The notes beneath the pieces were generated by a model that was not told the origin of the DNA, searched no databases, and saw only the letters and a program-made list of their open reading frames with translations. A program made the translations under genes and the position numbers. Positions 1 to 5,818 of a stretch of DNA of 6,791 bases are shown here, one piece after another (positions within the stretch are counted from its first letter, which is position 1; the number at the start of each line of letters is the position of its first letter). Origin of the DNA: Legionellales bacterium (GTDB lineage: Bacteria > Pseudomonadota > Gammaproteobacteria > PIVX01); contig JABSQI010000092.1 of NCBI GenBank assembly GCA_013215905.1, positions 1 through 6,791 of the forward strand. The letters are read 5' to 3'.

Positions 1-7
1 TGATATT

Positions 8-550
8 ATGATATATGTTTGGAAAAAAATTTTGATACTGTGTCTTGCAATATACTCTATGTGTAGTTGTATACTTGCGTTTTCTCAAGTAACTAAAGAG
101 GATATAAACTTGAAATTAATTGAGTCAAGAGGACGTATTTTTGATTGTACAATTAATTGGAAAAATGTGAGTTTATTTGAAGAGAAAGTGAAAAAGAGGG
201 TCGCCTATATTATTAATCTATGGATTAAAATGGGATATAAGGATTTTAAAACAAAGAACAAGCTTGTTTTTACAAACCCAAATACTCAAGAAGAAGAAAT
301 CTATTTTGGAGAGGTTAATTTAATTAGAAAAAAAACTAATAAATCACAAATTATTCGTATCAAATGGTTTAAAAATAAAAATTGTTCTACAGATTATAAT
401 ACAAATGGTAGATCTAGAAAGAGAACAGATTGTTTATACAAACATAGAAAACATCAGAAATTGATTAAAAATAATGATTTTTATATTGCCGATACAACTT
501 ATTATTTAGTAGCTAATCAGGGCAGAGTAACAAGAAAATGTGATAGTTAA
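8..550 (+). CDS. Hypothetical secreted protein, 180 aa, with signal peptide
   Basis: I do not recognise this protein. Residues 6-26 form a Sec-type signal: two Lys (6-7), a hydrophobic core of about 15 residues, then Ala-Phe-Ser-Gln at 24-27, where signal peptidase I could cut. Cys at 12, 19 and 21 lie in the signal. A lipobox is not convincing, because position -1 before Cys19 is Met and before Cys21 is Ser. The mature part is rich in Lys and Asn and carries Cys47, Cys126, Cys142 and Cys178, enough for two disulfides in an oxidising compartment. A basic stretch (about 134-152) sits between the second and third mature Cys and beyond. The ATG lies 7 bases from the window edge, so its ribosome site cannot be judged and an earlier start outside the window is possible. 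It ends in TAA and is convergent with the LuxR-type gene. The signal peptide and composition like its neighbours make it a probable real gene; function unknown. Confidence 0.65.
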   Translation: MIYVWKKILILCLAIYSMCSCILAFSQVTKEDINLKLIESRGRIFDCTINWKNVSLFEEKVKKRVAYIINLWIKMGYKDFKTKNKLVFTNPNTQEEEIYFGEVNLIRKKTNKSQIIRIKWFKNKNCSTDYNTNGRSRKRTDCLYKHRKHQKLIKNNDFYIADTTYYLVANQGRVTRKCDS

Positions 551-635
551 TTTATTCTTCTGTGTTGAATAAAACATTAGAAAAATGCCCCAGAATAAAA
601 TATAAAATTTTTAATAAATATCGATAGAAAATTAT

Positions 636-1421
636 TTAGGTTAGTATTTCTCCATAATTGAACATATCTTTTAGGTCAATATTAATTTTGTCCTTGATAT
701 TTCTAATATGAATTTCTACCGTTCTATGTGAAATTCCGAGTAAACTTGCTATTTCTTTTGCAGATTTATTAAAACGGATCCATTTTAAACATTCCAGTTC
801 TCTTTGAGTTAATTGAACATTTGGTTTTAGGATATTTAGATCATCAAATAAATTATTGACTTTATTTAAATTACTGAAGATATGATAGTTTTTTTGAGCA
901 AAATAATCTTGTTTTTGATCTGACATTTTAAATTTATGATCTTGACACTTATTCAAAATATTTATACTGTCAGTATTAAAAAATTGGAGTAATTTTCGTA
1001 CTACACCTTTATTATTTAAAACAGCATTATGAATTTTTTGGTTATCAGCTACAAAAAAGAAAATTCTCTGTCTAGAATCATCGATTTTAACACGATCCGT
1101 GAACCAATAGAGGGATAAATTGGATTTGAAGCCATCAACTCCTTTATAAAAATTATGCGCATCTATTTCAAATTCTGTTTCTTCAAAATCTTCATAGAAG
1201 CTCCATACATCTTGAAATTTCCATACATGATTTTGAATAGCGTCTTCACCGATTTCTATTTTGTTAGCGCCAATGAAAGCGTGTCCCGTGTTATCAAGTT
1301 CTAGAAATCCACATTGATATACTGAGCCCAAAAGATGAAATGCCTTTTCACACCATTTATCAAAATGATTTGTATATAATACATAGCCACGTAAGAAGTC
1401 CTCTTCAAATCTAGATGCCAT
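636..1421 (-). CDS. LuxR-type (GerE-like HTH) transcriptional regulator, 261 aa
   Basis: This is a DNA-binding regulator. The C-terminal LuxR/GerE helix-turn-helix spans about 203-252: it opens with LTQRELECLKWI, continues with the AKEIASLLGIS scaffold helix and turn, and has the recognition helix SHRTVEIHIRNIKDKI. The Glu of the first helix, the Glu-Ile-Ala and the Thr-Val-Glu-x-His are family hallmarks. The N-terminal 200 residues are aromatic-rich and predicted soluble. I do not see the conserved Trp/Tyr/Asp-Pro pattern of the acyl-homoserine-lactone-binding domain, nor a receiver-type Asp and Lys arrangement, and no LuxI-type gene lies nearby. It is therefore best called an orphan LuxR-type protein with an unassigned sensor half. 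The ATG is supported by an AGGA ribosome site 7 bases upstream. It has its own leader and probable promoter and faces gene 1 tail to tail, so it is likely transcribed alone. Targets are unknown. Confidence 0.85.
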   Translation of the reverse strand: MASRFEEDFLRGYVLYTNHFDKWCEKAFHLLGSVYQCGFLELDNTGHAFIGANKIEIGEDAIQNHVWKFQDVWSFYEDFEETEFEIDAHNFYKGVDGFKSNLSLYWFTDRVKIDDSRQRIFFFVADNQKIHNAVLNNKGVVRKLLQFFNTDSINILNKCQDHKFKMSDQKQDYFAQKNYHIFSNLNKVNNLFDDLNILKPNVQLTQRELECLKWIRFNKSAKEIASLLGISHRTVEIHIRNIKDKINIDLKDMFNYGEILT

Positions 1422-1424
1422 TAT

Positions 1425-1436
1425 TATTTCCTACTA
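1425..1436 (-). promoter_or_regulatory. Ribosome binding site of the LuxR-type gene
   Basis: On the minus strand the bases before the ATG read GTAGGAAATAATA. AGGA lies 7 bases from the start codon, a good Shine-Dalgarno distance, and it fixes the start at 1421. Confidence 0.65.
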
Positions 1437-1528
1437 ACTATTTTGCATATTTTGTTATAGATAAACAACTTAATAATTCATGTTTCTACTTGTTTAGGTC
1501 TTGCCTATATTTAGTGAAACATTTTTAC

Positions 1529-1557
1529 AATATACTGTAACATTTGTTTGTACACAA
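1529..1557 (-). promoter_or_regulatory. Candidate promoter of the LuxR-type gene
   Basis: On the minus strand TTGTGT (1557-1552) is followed after 17 bases by TATATT (1534-1529), a 5/6 match to a -10 box with a weak -35. Transcription would start near 1522, giving a leader of about 100 bases. The -10 overlaps a box (ATGTTACAGTATATT) that is repeated at two other places in the window, so this could be a promoter, an operator or both. It is a prediction by eye in very AT-rich DNA. Confidence 0.35.
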
Positions 1558-1776
1558 TACTTTCTTAGGAGAAAATTACCTTATTTTTAGATAGGTATCT
1601 CAGAGTAATAGTAGATTTATTATTCAACATGCACTATATAATTCATTATGCTTATGACTGTTATTTTTGAATCAATTGTTATTTGATATACAAAATATGG
1701 ATATTTTTAATACAAATATGAGATAGATATATTAACTATTGAATAATTATAAATGCAAATTTGAATGCTTGTTGAA

Positions 1777-1793
1777 ATGTAATACAGTATATT
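1777..1793 (+). promoter_or_regulatory. Second copy of the TACAGTATATT box, possible promoter
   Basis: The eleven bases TACAGTATATT at 1783-1793 are identical to those upstream of the LuxR-type gene on the other strand. They are preceded by ATGTAA, against ATGT in the other two copies. TATATT would serve as a -10 box with transcription starting near 1800, just before the G+C-richer foldable element. No good -35 is visible at normal spacing. Confidence 0.25.
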
Positions 1794-1799
1794 TTACTT

Positions 1800-1896
1800 A
1801 ATTAAATATTTCTGGTAGATTGGTGTTACCCCATGGATGATACTTAAGCAAGGAAGCTTGCCAATATTTAGTATAATGTTTCGAACCACATTTTTT
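1800..1896 (+). ncRNA. Candidate structured small RNA between the LuxR-type gene and hemW
   Basis: Bases 1811-1862 are about 46% G+C, against about 20% in the 60 bases before 1801. The stretch folds: GCAAG (1848-1852) pairs with CTTGC (1857-1861) around a GAAG loop. ATACT (1840-1844) pairs with AGTAT (1870-1874), with a mismatch, two A-T pairs and a five-base bulge between the helices. A second hairpin, AATGT (1875-1879) with ACATT (1888-1892), leads into a T run to 1896, like a weak rho-independent terminator on the plus strand. Upstream is the promoter-like box. Together these suggest a plus-strand RNA of about 95 bases ending just before the 3' end of hemW. I do not recognise a known family. 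Alternatives are a processed 3' tail of hemW mRNA read on the minus strand, or the remnant of a small repeat. No expression evidence can be seen. Confidence 0.3.
1875..1896 (+). terminator. Weak terminator-like hairpin with T run
   Basis: AATGT and ACATT form a 5-bp stem around an 8-base loop (TTCGAACC), followed directly by a T run, on the plus strand. The stem is short and A-T rich, so it is weak. It points the wrong way to serve hemW, which fits only if something is transcribed on the plus strand from about 1800. Confidence 0.25.
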
Positions 1897-1901
1897 AATA
1901 T

Positions 1902-3053
1902 TTATCTTGGTAAGAATATCTCAATTAAATCATTTAAATATTTTGTTCCAAGCTGAGTTTTTATTATTGATGATTTACTAATTTCTATGAAGTTCTTATT
2001 TACTGCCTCTATGAATTTATTTTCAAAATGTTCAATTTTTAGGCCAGTTTGTTGTTTTAATAAGTTTAAAGGTATATCTTCTATCAATCGAAGGTTATTT
2101 AACATAAATTCAAAAAGAATATTTTCTTTATTTAAAATAGTTTCTTTACTGGTAAAGGAAATATCTTTTTTAAGATAGGTTTTTGGTTGTTTAACTTTCT
2201 CAATTCTAAGCACATTATCGTTATAAGTAATTTTACTATGAGCTCCTGCACCTATTCCAATATAATCCCCATATTTCCAATAGTTTAGGTTATGTTGACA
2301 TGTAAAGTCATGTTCACAATAAGCAGAAACTTCATATCTTTTCAATCCTGTATCTTTAATTAAATTATGTGCCGCTACTTCAATTTCTGTCATAGTATGT
2401 TCATCAGGAAGATTTGGAGGTTTAGAATAAAAAACAGTGTTTGGTTCAATAGTCAATTGATACCATGATAAATGGGCAGGGGAAAATTGTAGTGCTTGAT
2501 GTAAGTCATCTATAGCATCAGCCAAACTTTGTTTTTGTAAACCATACATAATATCTAAATTGAAACTATTAAAATTACAATTTTTGACTAAATCTATAGC
2601 ATTATAAATATCTTGTGTATTGTGAATTCTTCCAAGGGAAGATAAGTGGTCTTCGTTAAAACTTTGGATCCCAAGAGAAATTCTATTAATACCACATTCA
2701 GCATATTTTTCGAATTGAGGGATGTCTATTGCCCCTGGGTTTGCTTCTAAGGATATCTCTATATTCTCGATAAATTCAACTTCCTGCCGTAACTTAGTTA
2801 ATAATTTATTGATTAGTCTTGCTGATAAAAGACTTGGTGTCCCTCCTCCGAAAAAGATACTTTTTATTTTTCTAGAGTTGAGATATTTTTTTTGTAGCAT
2901 AAAATCTTTATAAAGAGCGTCTATATATTCTTCTTCAGGGATATGAATTTTAGAATTGATTGTATGTGAGTTAAAATCACAGTAAGGACATTTTTTTATA
3001 CACCAAGGTATGTGAATATACAAAGATAGAGGTTTTTGACTTAAGCAAATCAT
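1902..3053 (-). CDS. hemW: Radical SAM heme chaperone HemW, 383 aa
   Basis: HemW binds heme and a [4Fe-4S] cluster with S-adenosylmethionine, and is thought to insert heme into respiratory enzymes in the cytoplasm or at the inner membrane. The radical-SAM motif is CIKKCPYCDF: Cys18, Cys22 and Cys25 bind the cluster. The following aromatic Phe27, where true HemN coproporphyrinogen dehydrogenases carry a fourth Cys, marks HemW. FFGGGTPSLL (67-76) is the SAM-binding glycine motif. GINRISLGIQSF (121-132) and DIMYGL (167-172) are core barrel strands. The HemW signature HNLNYWKYGDYIGIGAGAHS covers 254-273. The C-terminal HemW domain runs from about 300 to the end. Length is normal for the family. 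The ATG sits just before the conserved core, as in relatives, but no clear Shine-Dalgarno sequence precedes it. It is divergent from nudE across 83 bp. The name is secure; the old misannotation as an oxygen-independent coproporphyrinogen oxidase should be avoided. Confidence 0.95.
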   Translation of the reverse strand: MICLSQKPLSLYIHIPWCIKKCPYCDFNSHTINSKIHIPEEEYIDALYKDFMLQKKYLNSRKIKSIFFGGGTPSLLSARLINKLLTKLRQEVEFIENIEISLEANPGAIDIPQFEKYAECGINRISLGIQSFNEDHLSSLGRIHNTQDIYNAIDLVKNCNFNSFNLDIMYGLQKQSLADAIDDLHQALQFSPAHLSWYQLTIEPNTVFYSKPPNLPDEHTMTEIEVAAHNLIKDTGLKRYEVSAYCEHDFTCQHNLNYWKYGDYIGIGAGAHSKITYNDNVLRIEKVKQPKTYLKKDISFTSKETILNKENILFEFMLNNLRLIEDIPLNLLKQQTGLKIEHFENKFIEAVNKNFIEISKSSIIKTQLGTKYLNDLIEIFLPR

Positions 3054-3090
3054 ATATTGAGAAAGTGATAATCTTTTGAATTGTTTTATT

Positions 3091-3113
3091 TATAATACAT
3101 GTTACAGTAAAAT
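3091..3113 (+). promoter_or_regulatory. Candidate nudE-mdh promoter region with shared box
   Basis: The 83-bp gap between the divergent hemW and nudE must hold both promoters. On the plus strand a perfect TATAAT lies at 3091-3096. Overlapping just after it is ATGTTACAGTA (3099-3109) running into TAAAAT (3108-3113). The ATGTTACAGTA is identical over 11 bases to the box upstream of the LuxR-type gene and has the same orientation relative to its gene. No strong -35 is visible for either possible -10. Which of them is used, and whether the box is an operator, cannot be decided from the sequence. Confidence 0.35.
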
Positions 3114-3136
3114 CTAATTCTTATAAAGTATGATAT

Positions 3137-3703
3137 ATGAAAAAAAAATTACCTAAAATACATAATAAGAAAATTGTCGCAAAGACCAGATTATTTCAGA
3201 TAGAATCTGTAGATCTTGAGTTCTCTAATGGTGTTACAAGGGTATTTGAAAGGTTTCTAGGAGTAAAGAATTCTGTTATGATAATTCCTATAGTAGATAG
3301 TAGGCTATTATTAGTAAAAGAGTATGCATTAGGTACAGAAAGATATGAAATAACCTTTCCTAAAGGCATAATTGATTTGAATGAAAGCCTGTTTGAAGCA
3401 GCTAATAGGGAGTTAAAAGAAGAGATTGGTTTTGGAGCAAATGATTTATATTTAATGAAAGAAATTACGAACTCTCCAGGTTATGCTTCGGGGAAAATGC
3501 ATATGATATTAGCAAAGCAATTGTATAGAGAAAAATTAGTAGGTGATGAACCAGAAGAAATTGAACTAGTAGAGTGTAATATTAGTAATATCGATCAATT
3601 TATAATGAGAGATGATTTTACAGACGCAAGGAGTATTGCAGCAATGCTACTCGTTGCTAGAATGTTTACCGGGGTAGAATATAAATTAGAAAAATTAACG
3701 TAA
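3137..3703 (+). CDS. nudE: ADP compounds hydrolase NudE (Nudix hydrolase), 188 aa
   Basis: NudE hydrolyses ADP-linked compounds such as ADP-ribose, NADH and Ap3A in the cytoplasm, clearing or recycling nucleotide metabolites. The Nudix box is complete at 77-99: Gly77, Glu83, Arg91-Glu92, Glu95-Glu96 and Gly98, with the REL-KEE-IGF core. The metal is held by the glutamates of this helix. Regions particular to NudE rather than other Nudix enzymes are VDLEFSNGV (25-33), the PIVD and [11 protein letters not shown] stretch (51-71), GFGANDL after the box (98-104) and GDEPEE (136-141). Length matches E. coli NudE. The start fits the family alignment, although no clear ribosome site precedes it. mdh follows 10 bp downstream on the same strand, so the two are very likely co-transcribed, pairing NAD(H)-related turnover with an NAD enzyme. 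That functional link is inference. Confidence 0.93.
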   Translation: MKKKLPKIHNKKIVAKTRLFQIESVDLEFSNGVTRVFERFLGVKNSVMIIPIVDSRLLLVKEYALGTERYEITFPKGIIDLNESLFEAANRELKEEIGFGANDLYLMKEITNSPGYASGKMHMILAKQLYREKLVGDEPEEIELVECNISNIDQFIMRDDFTDARSIAAMLLVARMFTGVEYKLEKLT

Positions 3704-3704
3704 T

Positions 3705-3708
3705 GGAG
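3705..3708 (+). promoter_or_regulatory. Ribosome binding site of mdh
   Basis: GGAG lies directly after the nudE stop codon, 5 bases before the mdh ATG. It fixes the start at 3714 and supports translation of mdh from the nudE transcript. Confidence 0.7.
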
Positions 3709-3713
3709 TAGTT

Positions 3714-4703
3714 ATGTCTAAAGTTGTTAAGGTTGCAGTTACAGGAGCTGCAGGCCAGATCGGTTATTCATTGTTATTTAGAATAGCATCTGGACAAATG
3801 TTTGGTCCTAATGTCAGTGTTGAAATGTATCTAATAGAGCTAGAATCTAGCTTAGAATCTTTAAATGGAATTGCAATGGAACTTGAAGATTGCGCATTTC
3901 CGTTATTAAAAAAGGTTGTCTGTACATCAGATCTTGAGTTGGGTATGGGAGATGTAAATTGGGTTCTTCTAGTTGGCTCGGTCCCAAGAAAAGAAGGTAT
4001 GGAAAGAGCAGATTTGTTAACAATTAATGGAGGTATTTTTTCTAAGCAGGCTAGAGCTATTAATGATAATGCCGCTTCCGATGTAAGAATATTAGTTGTC
4101 GGTAATCCATGCAATACAAATTCTTTAATAGCTATGAATAATGCAAAGAATATACCTAATGATCGTTTTTATGCTATGACTATGTTAGATGAATTGCGAG
4201 CTAAGGCTCAATTAGCTAAAAAAGCAAAATCTAATATTAATCTTGTCAAGAATGTTTGTATTTGGGGAAACCATTCAGCGACACAGTACCCTGATTTTTA
4301 TCATGCAAAGATATCAGGAAATTTGGTTACTGATCAAATAAATGATATGGACTGGCTACAAAATGATTTTATAGAAATAGTGCAAAACAGAGGAGCAGAG
4401 GTTATTAAATCTAGAGGATTATCTTCTGCAGCATCAGCAGCTAATGCTATTATAAAAACTGTTAATTCCTTAATTGAGGATACAGATCAAGATGAGTTGT
4501 TTTCTGTTTGTAGTTGTTCTAACGGAGAATATGGTATTGATGAAGGATTGATTTTTTCTTTTCCAACAAAAACAATTGCTGGTAAAACAACTATAGTGAC
4601 AGGAATTAATCATAATGAGTTCTCAAATTCAAAAATTCATAGTACTCTTGAAGAGTTGAGGAATGAGAGGGATGAAGTGTATAAATTAGGATTAATCAAG
4701 TAG
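3714..4703 (+). CDS. mdh: Malate dehydrogenase, 329 aa
   Basis: Mdh catalyses reversible oxidation of malate to oxaloacetate with NAD in the TCA cycle, in the cytoplasm. The Rossmann motif GAAGQIG (11-17) starts the N-terminal NAD domain, and Glu42 at the end of the second strand fits NAD rather than NADP. The substrate and active-site loop is [14 protein letters not shown], with Arg92 and Arg98. NPCNTN is at 131-136. The catalytic pair is Asp159 (in LDELRA, with substrate Arg162) and His187 (in [11 protein letters not shown]). The length and these motifs place it in the cytosolic-type MDH group used by Legionella, Coxiella and many other bacteria, not the E. coli type. [14 protein letters not shown] (271-284) is typical of the C-terminal domain. 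All catalytic residues are present, so it should be active. It is the second gene after nudE and converges on the SulP gene with 29 bp between them. Confidence 0.96.
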   Translation: MSKVVKVAVTGAAGQIGYSLLFRIASGQMFGPNVSVEMYLIELESSLESLNGIAMELEDCAFPLLKKVVCTSDLELGMGDVNWVLLVGSVPRKEGMERADLLTINGGIFSKQARAINDNAASDVRILVVGNPCNTNSLIAMNNAKNIPNDRFYAMTMLDELRAKAQLAKKAKSNINLVKNVCIWGNHSATQYPDFYHAKISGNLVTDQINDMDWLQNDFIEIVQNRGAEVIKSRGLSSAASAANAIIKTVNSLIEDTDQDELFSVCSCSNGEYGIDEGLIFSFPTKTIAGKTTIVTGINHNEFSNSKIHSTLEELRNERDEVYKLGLIK

Positions 4704-4732
4704 CTTTAGTTTGTCATATATTTAAACTTGTT

Positions 4733-5644
4733 TTATGGTGAATGGTCGTCTCTTGCATATTGTAAATCTCTAGTTACATTGCTTATTAGATTTTTAAGCA
4801 GTTGTAAGATAATTTTGGTATGCTTTTGCTGTAATAGTTCATAATTGCTTCTTGTTAATACATAGACCTCTATATCAGTTTTAGCAATAGCACTGTTTAT
4901 ATAAGGTAGATGGTTAACAAATGATGTTACTCCAAATGCATTCCCTGGAGAAAATAGCGCAAGTCTACTCATTAGGGGTTTTGCTGTGATTTGATTTAAT
5001 AATTTAACCTTCCCTTGTGTTAATAAAAACATCTCTGTGTTATCTTCACCTTTATTAAAAATCACATCTTTTGCCTTGTATTTTCTATTCTCAAGATAAC
5101 TACTAATAATATTTAATTCTTCATCACTGAAATTTCTAAGTATATTTATTTCAGATAATGATACTTTGTAGTCGCTATGTCTAGTAGTAACTTTTTCTAA
5201 TATATAATTTTCTGCCCACTCTAGTGATTTATCTAGGGTTAAGAAAAATCTATCATATCCGAATTTTTTAATCAGACCTAAACTTTTCATAGTTTCATAA
5301 ATCGAACCGTTATATTCTAAACCACAGCATAATAAATATTTATTCTGTTTCTCAATTAGGGAATGTAAGCACTGGATTGTACGAATGCCTGTGCTGTCTG
5401 CACCAAATGCATATTTGAAATCTAGTATGAAAAAATTTGCTTGATCAATTAGAGATTCTACCTGTTTTGCTAAATCATTAGCTGAACCAAAAAACAATGT
5501 TCCTTGTAGTTCAAATACTATTATTTGTTTACCTTCTTTTCGTAGAATTTCAGACTCATCTGGTAATCTTCTTACTTTTGAATGAACTGTTTCCCCAGTA
5601 TAATATTTTCTAGTAGATGTTTTACTAACCTTTGCCATATACAT
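4733..5644 (-). CDS. STAS and cNMP-binding-like domains, 3' part of the interrupted transporter
   Basis: From the first in-frame ATG after the TGA this gives 303 residues, but that Met lies inside the last transmembrane helix and has only a poorly spaced GGA upstream, so it is probably not a native start. The STAS domain spans about 38-150; its anti-sigma-antagonist-like loop is FGADSTGIRTI (80-90), where Asp83-Ser84-Thr85-Gly86 matches the D-S-[ST]-G signature. The cyclic-nucleotide-binding fold spans about 165-290, with the barrel strands around FNKGEDNTEMFLLTQGKVKL. Its phosphate-binding cassette reads FGVTSFVNHLPYINSAIA: the usual Glu after Phe-Gly and the phosphate-binding Arg are both missing, so cAMP binding is doubtful. 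Both domains would sit in the cytoplasm. No GTG or TTG start occurs between the TGA and this ATG. Confidence 0.55.
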   Translation of the reverse strand: MYMAKVSKTSTRKYYTGETVHSKVRRLPDESEILRKEGKQIIVFELQGTLFFGSANDLAKQVESLIDQANFFILDFKYAFGADSTGIRTIQCLHSLIEKQNKYLLCCGLEYNGSIYETMKSLGLIKKFGYDRFFLTLDKSLEWAENYILEKVTTRHSDYKVSLSEINILRNFSDEELNIISSYLENRKYKAKDVIFNKGEDNTEMFLLTQGKVKLLNQITAKPLMSRLALFSPGNAFGVTSFVNHLPYINSAIAKTDIEVYVLTRSNYELLQQKHTKIILQLLKNLISNVTRDLQYARDDHSP

Positions 5645-5815
5645 GGTAATTGCAAATAAAGTTCCTATTCCTATTGCTGTAGTTAGACCAAAAGTTAAGG
5701 TACCTATTGTTACTAAGATGGCTATAGATTGATCCGTTATTATTATGTTTTGTTTCTCTCTTTTTTTTAGCGCATTTAATAATAGTTTTATCCCGCTTAA
5801 ATCAATGATATTTAA

Positions 5816-5818
5816 TCA
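5816..5818 (-). other. In-frame TGA inside the SulP gene
   Basis: The minus-strand codons run TTT-TGA-TTA, inside the segment that reads VVIAGTLVYF before and LNIIDLSGIKLL after. A single base change from GGA (Gly), CGA (Arg) or TGG (Trp) would explain it; Gly fits the small-residue pattern of SulP proteins at this point, which is inference. The next base is T, a context that favours termination over read-through. Confidence 0.8.

Larger units (their letters stand above)
1422..1799. other. Gene-free AT-rich region upstream of the LuxR-type gene
   Basis: I see no convincing coding frame, tRNA or repeat array here. The left third holds the leader, ribosome site and candidate promoter of the LuxR-type gene. 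The middle (about 1560-1760) is very AT-rich with short A and T tracts and no strong inverted repeat. The right end carries a second copy of the promoter-like box, on the plus strand at 1777-1793. Confidence 0.5.

Noticed and set aside
551..635. Terminator between the secreted protein gene and the LuxR-type gene
   Set aside because: The gap is A/T-rich with no stable stem; only weak AAAT/ATTT pairings are present.
1875..1892. tRNA-like T-loop (TTCGAAC)
   Set aside because: The flanking bases do not pair around a 7-base loop, and no acceptor, D or anticodon arm can be built at the right distances.
2722..2913. Plus-strand open frames across hemW and the SulP gene
   Set aside because: They lie wholly inside well-supported genes on the other strand and have no recognisable protein features or ribosome sites.
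4708..4734. Terminator between mdh and the SulP gene
   Set aside because: AGTTT and AAACT form only a 5-bp A-T-rich stem with an 11-base loop and a broken T run, too weak to call.
5761..5768. Run of eight A on the minus strand as a frameshift site
   Set aside because: The frame is identical before and after the run, so no shift is needed. Slippage there would not bypass the TGA, which lies upstream.
5797..5818. Selenocysteine or recoding signal after the SulP TGA
   Set aside because: TTAAAT and ATTTAA can pair around a 7-base loop just after the TGA, but the stem is all A-T and weak. The site is in a transporter segment where selenocysteine is not known.
5816..5818. TGA read as Trp (alternative genetic code)
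   Set aside because: Trp codons checked in hemW and mdh are TGG, and no other recognised gene in the window contains an in-frame TGA.
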